Shown here in pieces: positions 62,921 to 64,000 of a stretch of DNA of 64,000 nucleotides. Position 1 is the stretch's first letter, and each line of letters begins with the position of its first letter. The notes beneath the pieces were generated by a model. It saw only the letters and a program-made list of their open reading frames with translations. It was not told the origin of the DNA and searched no databases. A program made the translations under genes and the position numbers. The stretch is from Megasphaera hominis. Lineage in GTDB: Bacteria > Bacillota > Negativicutes > Veillonellales > Megasphaeraceae. Where the stretch lies: assembly GCF_014269395.1 (NCBI RefSeq), contig NZ_JACOGK010000006.1, positions 1-64,000 of the forward strand. Reading direction: 5' to 3'.

Positions 62921-63742
62921 TTATTCAGCATATAGTTCCCGATTACGTTTGACGATATCCATAATAAGGTTCGCCGTTTCCTCTATGGCTTTAGACGATA
63001 CGTCGATAACCGGGCAGTGAAGGCGCCGCATGACACTGCGGGCATACGTTAATTCTTCGTTGATGCGGTCAATATTGGCATAGCTGGCATTGGCGTCGAG
63101 GCCCATACTGCGCAGCCGTTCACTACGGATAAAATTCAGCTTGAAGGGATCAATGATCAGGCCCACGACTTTGCGGGCCGGAATCTGGAACAGTTCCGGT
63201 GGCAGGGCCACTTCCGGCACCAAGGGCAGGTTAGCCGCTTTGATCCGCTTATGAGCCAAGTACATGGATAAAGGCGTTTTAGATGTACGCGAAACGCCGA
63301 CGATGACGATATCCGCTTTCAGGAAACCTACAGGGTTCTTGCCATCATCATATTTTACGGCAAATTCAATGGCTTCTACGCGTTTGAAGTATTCCTCATC
63401 GAGGCGGTGAATCATACCGGCTTTCATAGTCGGCTCTGTAGAAGCAATCTGTCCTATCCCTGCGAGCATCGGGCCGATAATATCGACAACGGTAATCTTC
63501 CGTCCTTCTGTCAGCGTCTGTAAGCGCCGCCGCAAAACCGGAGAAATGATGGTATAGCAGATCATGGCATTATTTTCTTCTGCTTTTTTTACAATATCGT
63601 CTATCTGCTGTTCCGAACGTATATATGGAATACGTACAATGTTAAACTCCTCCTGATTGTACTGGCTGGCAGCAGCCCGGGCCACGCGTTCTGCCGTTTC
63701 TCCCAGTGAATCAGAACAAGCATACACTATGGGTTTATCCAC
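62921..63742 (-). CDS. Pyruvate, phosphate dikinase / PEP synthase regulatory protein (kinase-pyrophosphorylase, DUF299)
   Basis: A bifunctional regulator that inactivates PPDK or PEP synthase by ADP-dependent Thr phosphorylation and reactivates it by phosphorolysis. The 273-residue product has the usual length, starts VYACSDSLGETAERVARAA, and carries the nucleotide loop GVSRTSKT at residues 149-156. The start is GTG, placed directly after the stop codon of the CBS gene (TAAGTG), with GGGAGGAG upstream, so the two are translationally coupled. Confidence 0.94.
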   Translation of the reverse strand: MDKPIVYACSDSLGETAERVARAAASQYNQEEFNIVRIPYIRSEQQIDDIVKKAEENNAMICYTIISPVLRRRLQTLTEGRKITVVDIIGPMLAGIGQIASTEPTMKAGMIHRLDEEYFKRVEAIEFAVKYDDGKNPVGFLKADIVIVGVSRTSKTPLSMYLAHKRIKAANLPLVPEVALPPELFQIPARKVVGLIIDPFKLNFIRSERLRSMGLDANASYANIDRINEELTYARSVMRRLHCPVIDVSSKAIEETANLIMDIVKRNRELYAE

Positions 63743-64000
63743 TTACGATCTCCTCCCTAATCCGCATTCTACAAAGAGGCGGGTAATATTGGTCTTAGAA
63801 ATTCTGCCTACAATATGTAATTCCTTGCGATCTTCCTGTTCCCGGTTCAAGACGTTCACGACAGGCAGGCAATCCACTTCGTATTCCATCAGCCGTTGCG
63901 CCGCTACCAGTGCCTGTTCTTCCGGTTCTACATAGATGAGCTTACTGGCCGGGGTCATTACCATGCGTACAGGTAACGAGCGCAGGTCATTATTTCCCAG
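63743..64000 (-). CDS. CBS-domain protein, probable CcpN-type regulator (3' part only)
   Basis: The gene enters from beyond the right edge; 86 C-terminal codons are visible, with the frame open through base 64000. The sequence PVRMVMTPASKLIYVEPEEQALVAAQRLMEYEVDCLPVV is the second half of a CBS pair. In Firmicutes a helix-turn-helix/CBS repressor of gluconeogenesis (CcpN) is typically encoded just before the PPDK regulatory protein, and the order here is the same. The DNA-binding half lies outside the window, so the assignment is from context. Confidence 0.75.
   Translation of the reverse strand: MGNNDLRSLPVRMVMTPASKLIYVEPEEQALVAAQRLMEYEVDCLPVVNVLNREQEDRKELHIVGRISKTNITRLFVECGLGRRS

Overview
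The window reads as chromosomal DNA of a Gram-negative-type Firmicute of the class Negativicutes, most likely Megasphaera or a close relative. This is inferred from the gene set: a large acyl-CoA dehydratase activase-type protein, pyruvate carboxylase, FprA flavodiiron protein, the PpsR/CBS regulator pair, the DUF1934-argS-pyrG operon, zinc-type L28, and strong purine-rich ribosome binding sites. No 16S gene is present to confirm it. About 52 protein genes, 4 tRNAs, one tandem glycine riboswitch and many factor-independent terminators are visible. No insertion sequence, prophage, CRISPR array or rRNA was seen.

Layout. 1-4170: DUF1934-argS-pyrG operon, then a 51-codon small gene with its own promoter and terminator. 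4475-12064: FprA, a three-gene membrane operon (DUF2157, GDYXXLXY, LppM-like), a universal stress protein and an NhaD-like antiporter. 12179-12412: tRNA-His-Gln-Lys operon. 12701-18620: a 1434-residue activase/dehydratase-like protein and a purine permease. 18671-26197: a seven-gene oligopeptide ABC transporter operon ending in an LD-carboxypeptidase and an M20 hydrolase, probably for wall peptide scavenging, transcribed back to back with an MFS exporter (26428-27621). 27691-35370: pyruvate carboxylase, TatAC, nitroreductase, low-molecular-weight phosphatase and two aldo/keto reductases. 35506-40897: two LysR regulators, an exported hydrolase plus MFS exporter, and an iron-sulfur aldo/keto reductase whose promoter looks MerR-controlled.

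40963-47018 is an AT-richer accessory block next to tRNA-Leu: LarA-like isomerase, IlvD-type dehydratase, small membrane transporter, nitrilase and a FadR-type GntR regulator. Two nearly identical 14-bp sites, one next to a consensus promoter, suggest a dedicated regulon for taking up and degrading a nitrile or a hydroxy acid. 47367-49107 is a Na+:amino acid symporter under a tandem glycine riboswitch. 49126-55454 is envelope and phospholipid synthesis (SurE, GT2, PssA, Psd, WecG-type GT26) and RecG; L28 follows divergently.

55875-64000 is one leftward operon: CBS-domain protein (cut by the window edge), PpsR, a 1629-residue multidomain protein, a lactate/malate dehydrogenase-like protein and an FMN flavoprotein. 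The giant protein joins an HD domain, a helical-repeat middle, an NMN adenylyltransferase-like domain, a GNAT-like domain and a phosphoribosyltransferase-like domain. It is the best candidate in the window for an undescribed system, possibly linking NAD or nucleotide metabolism to PEP/pyruvate control.
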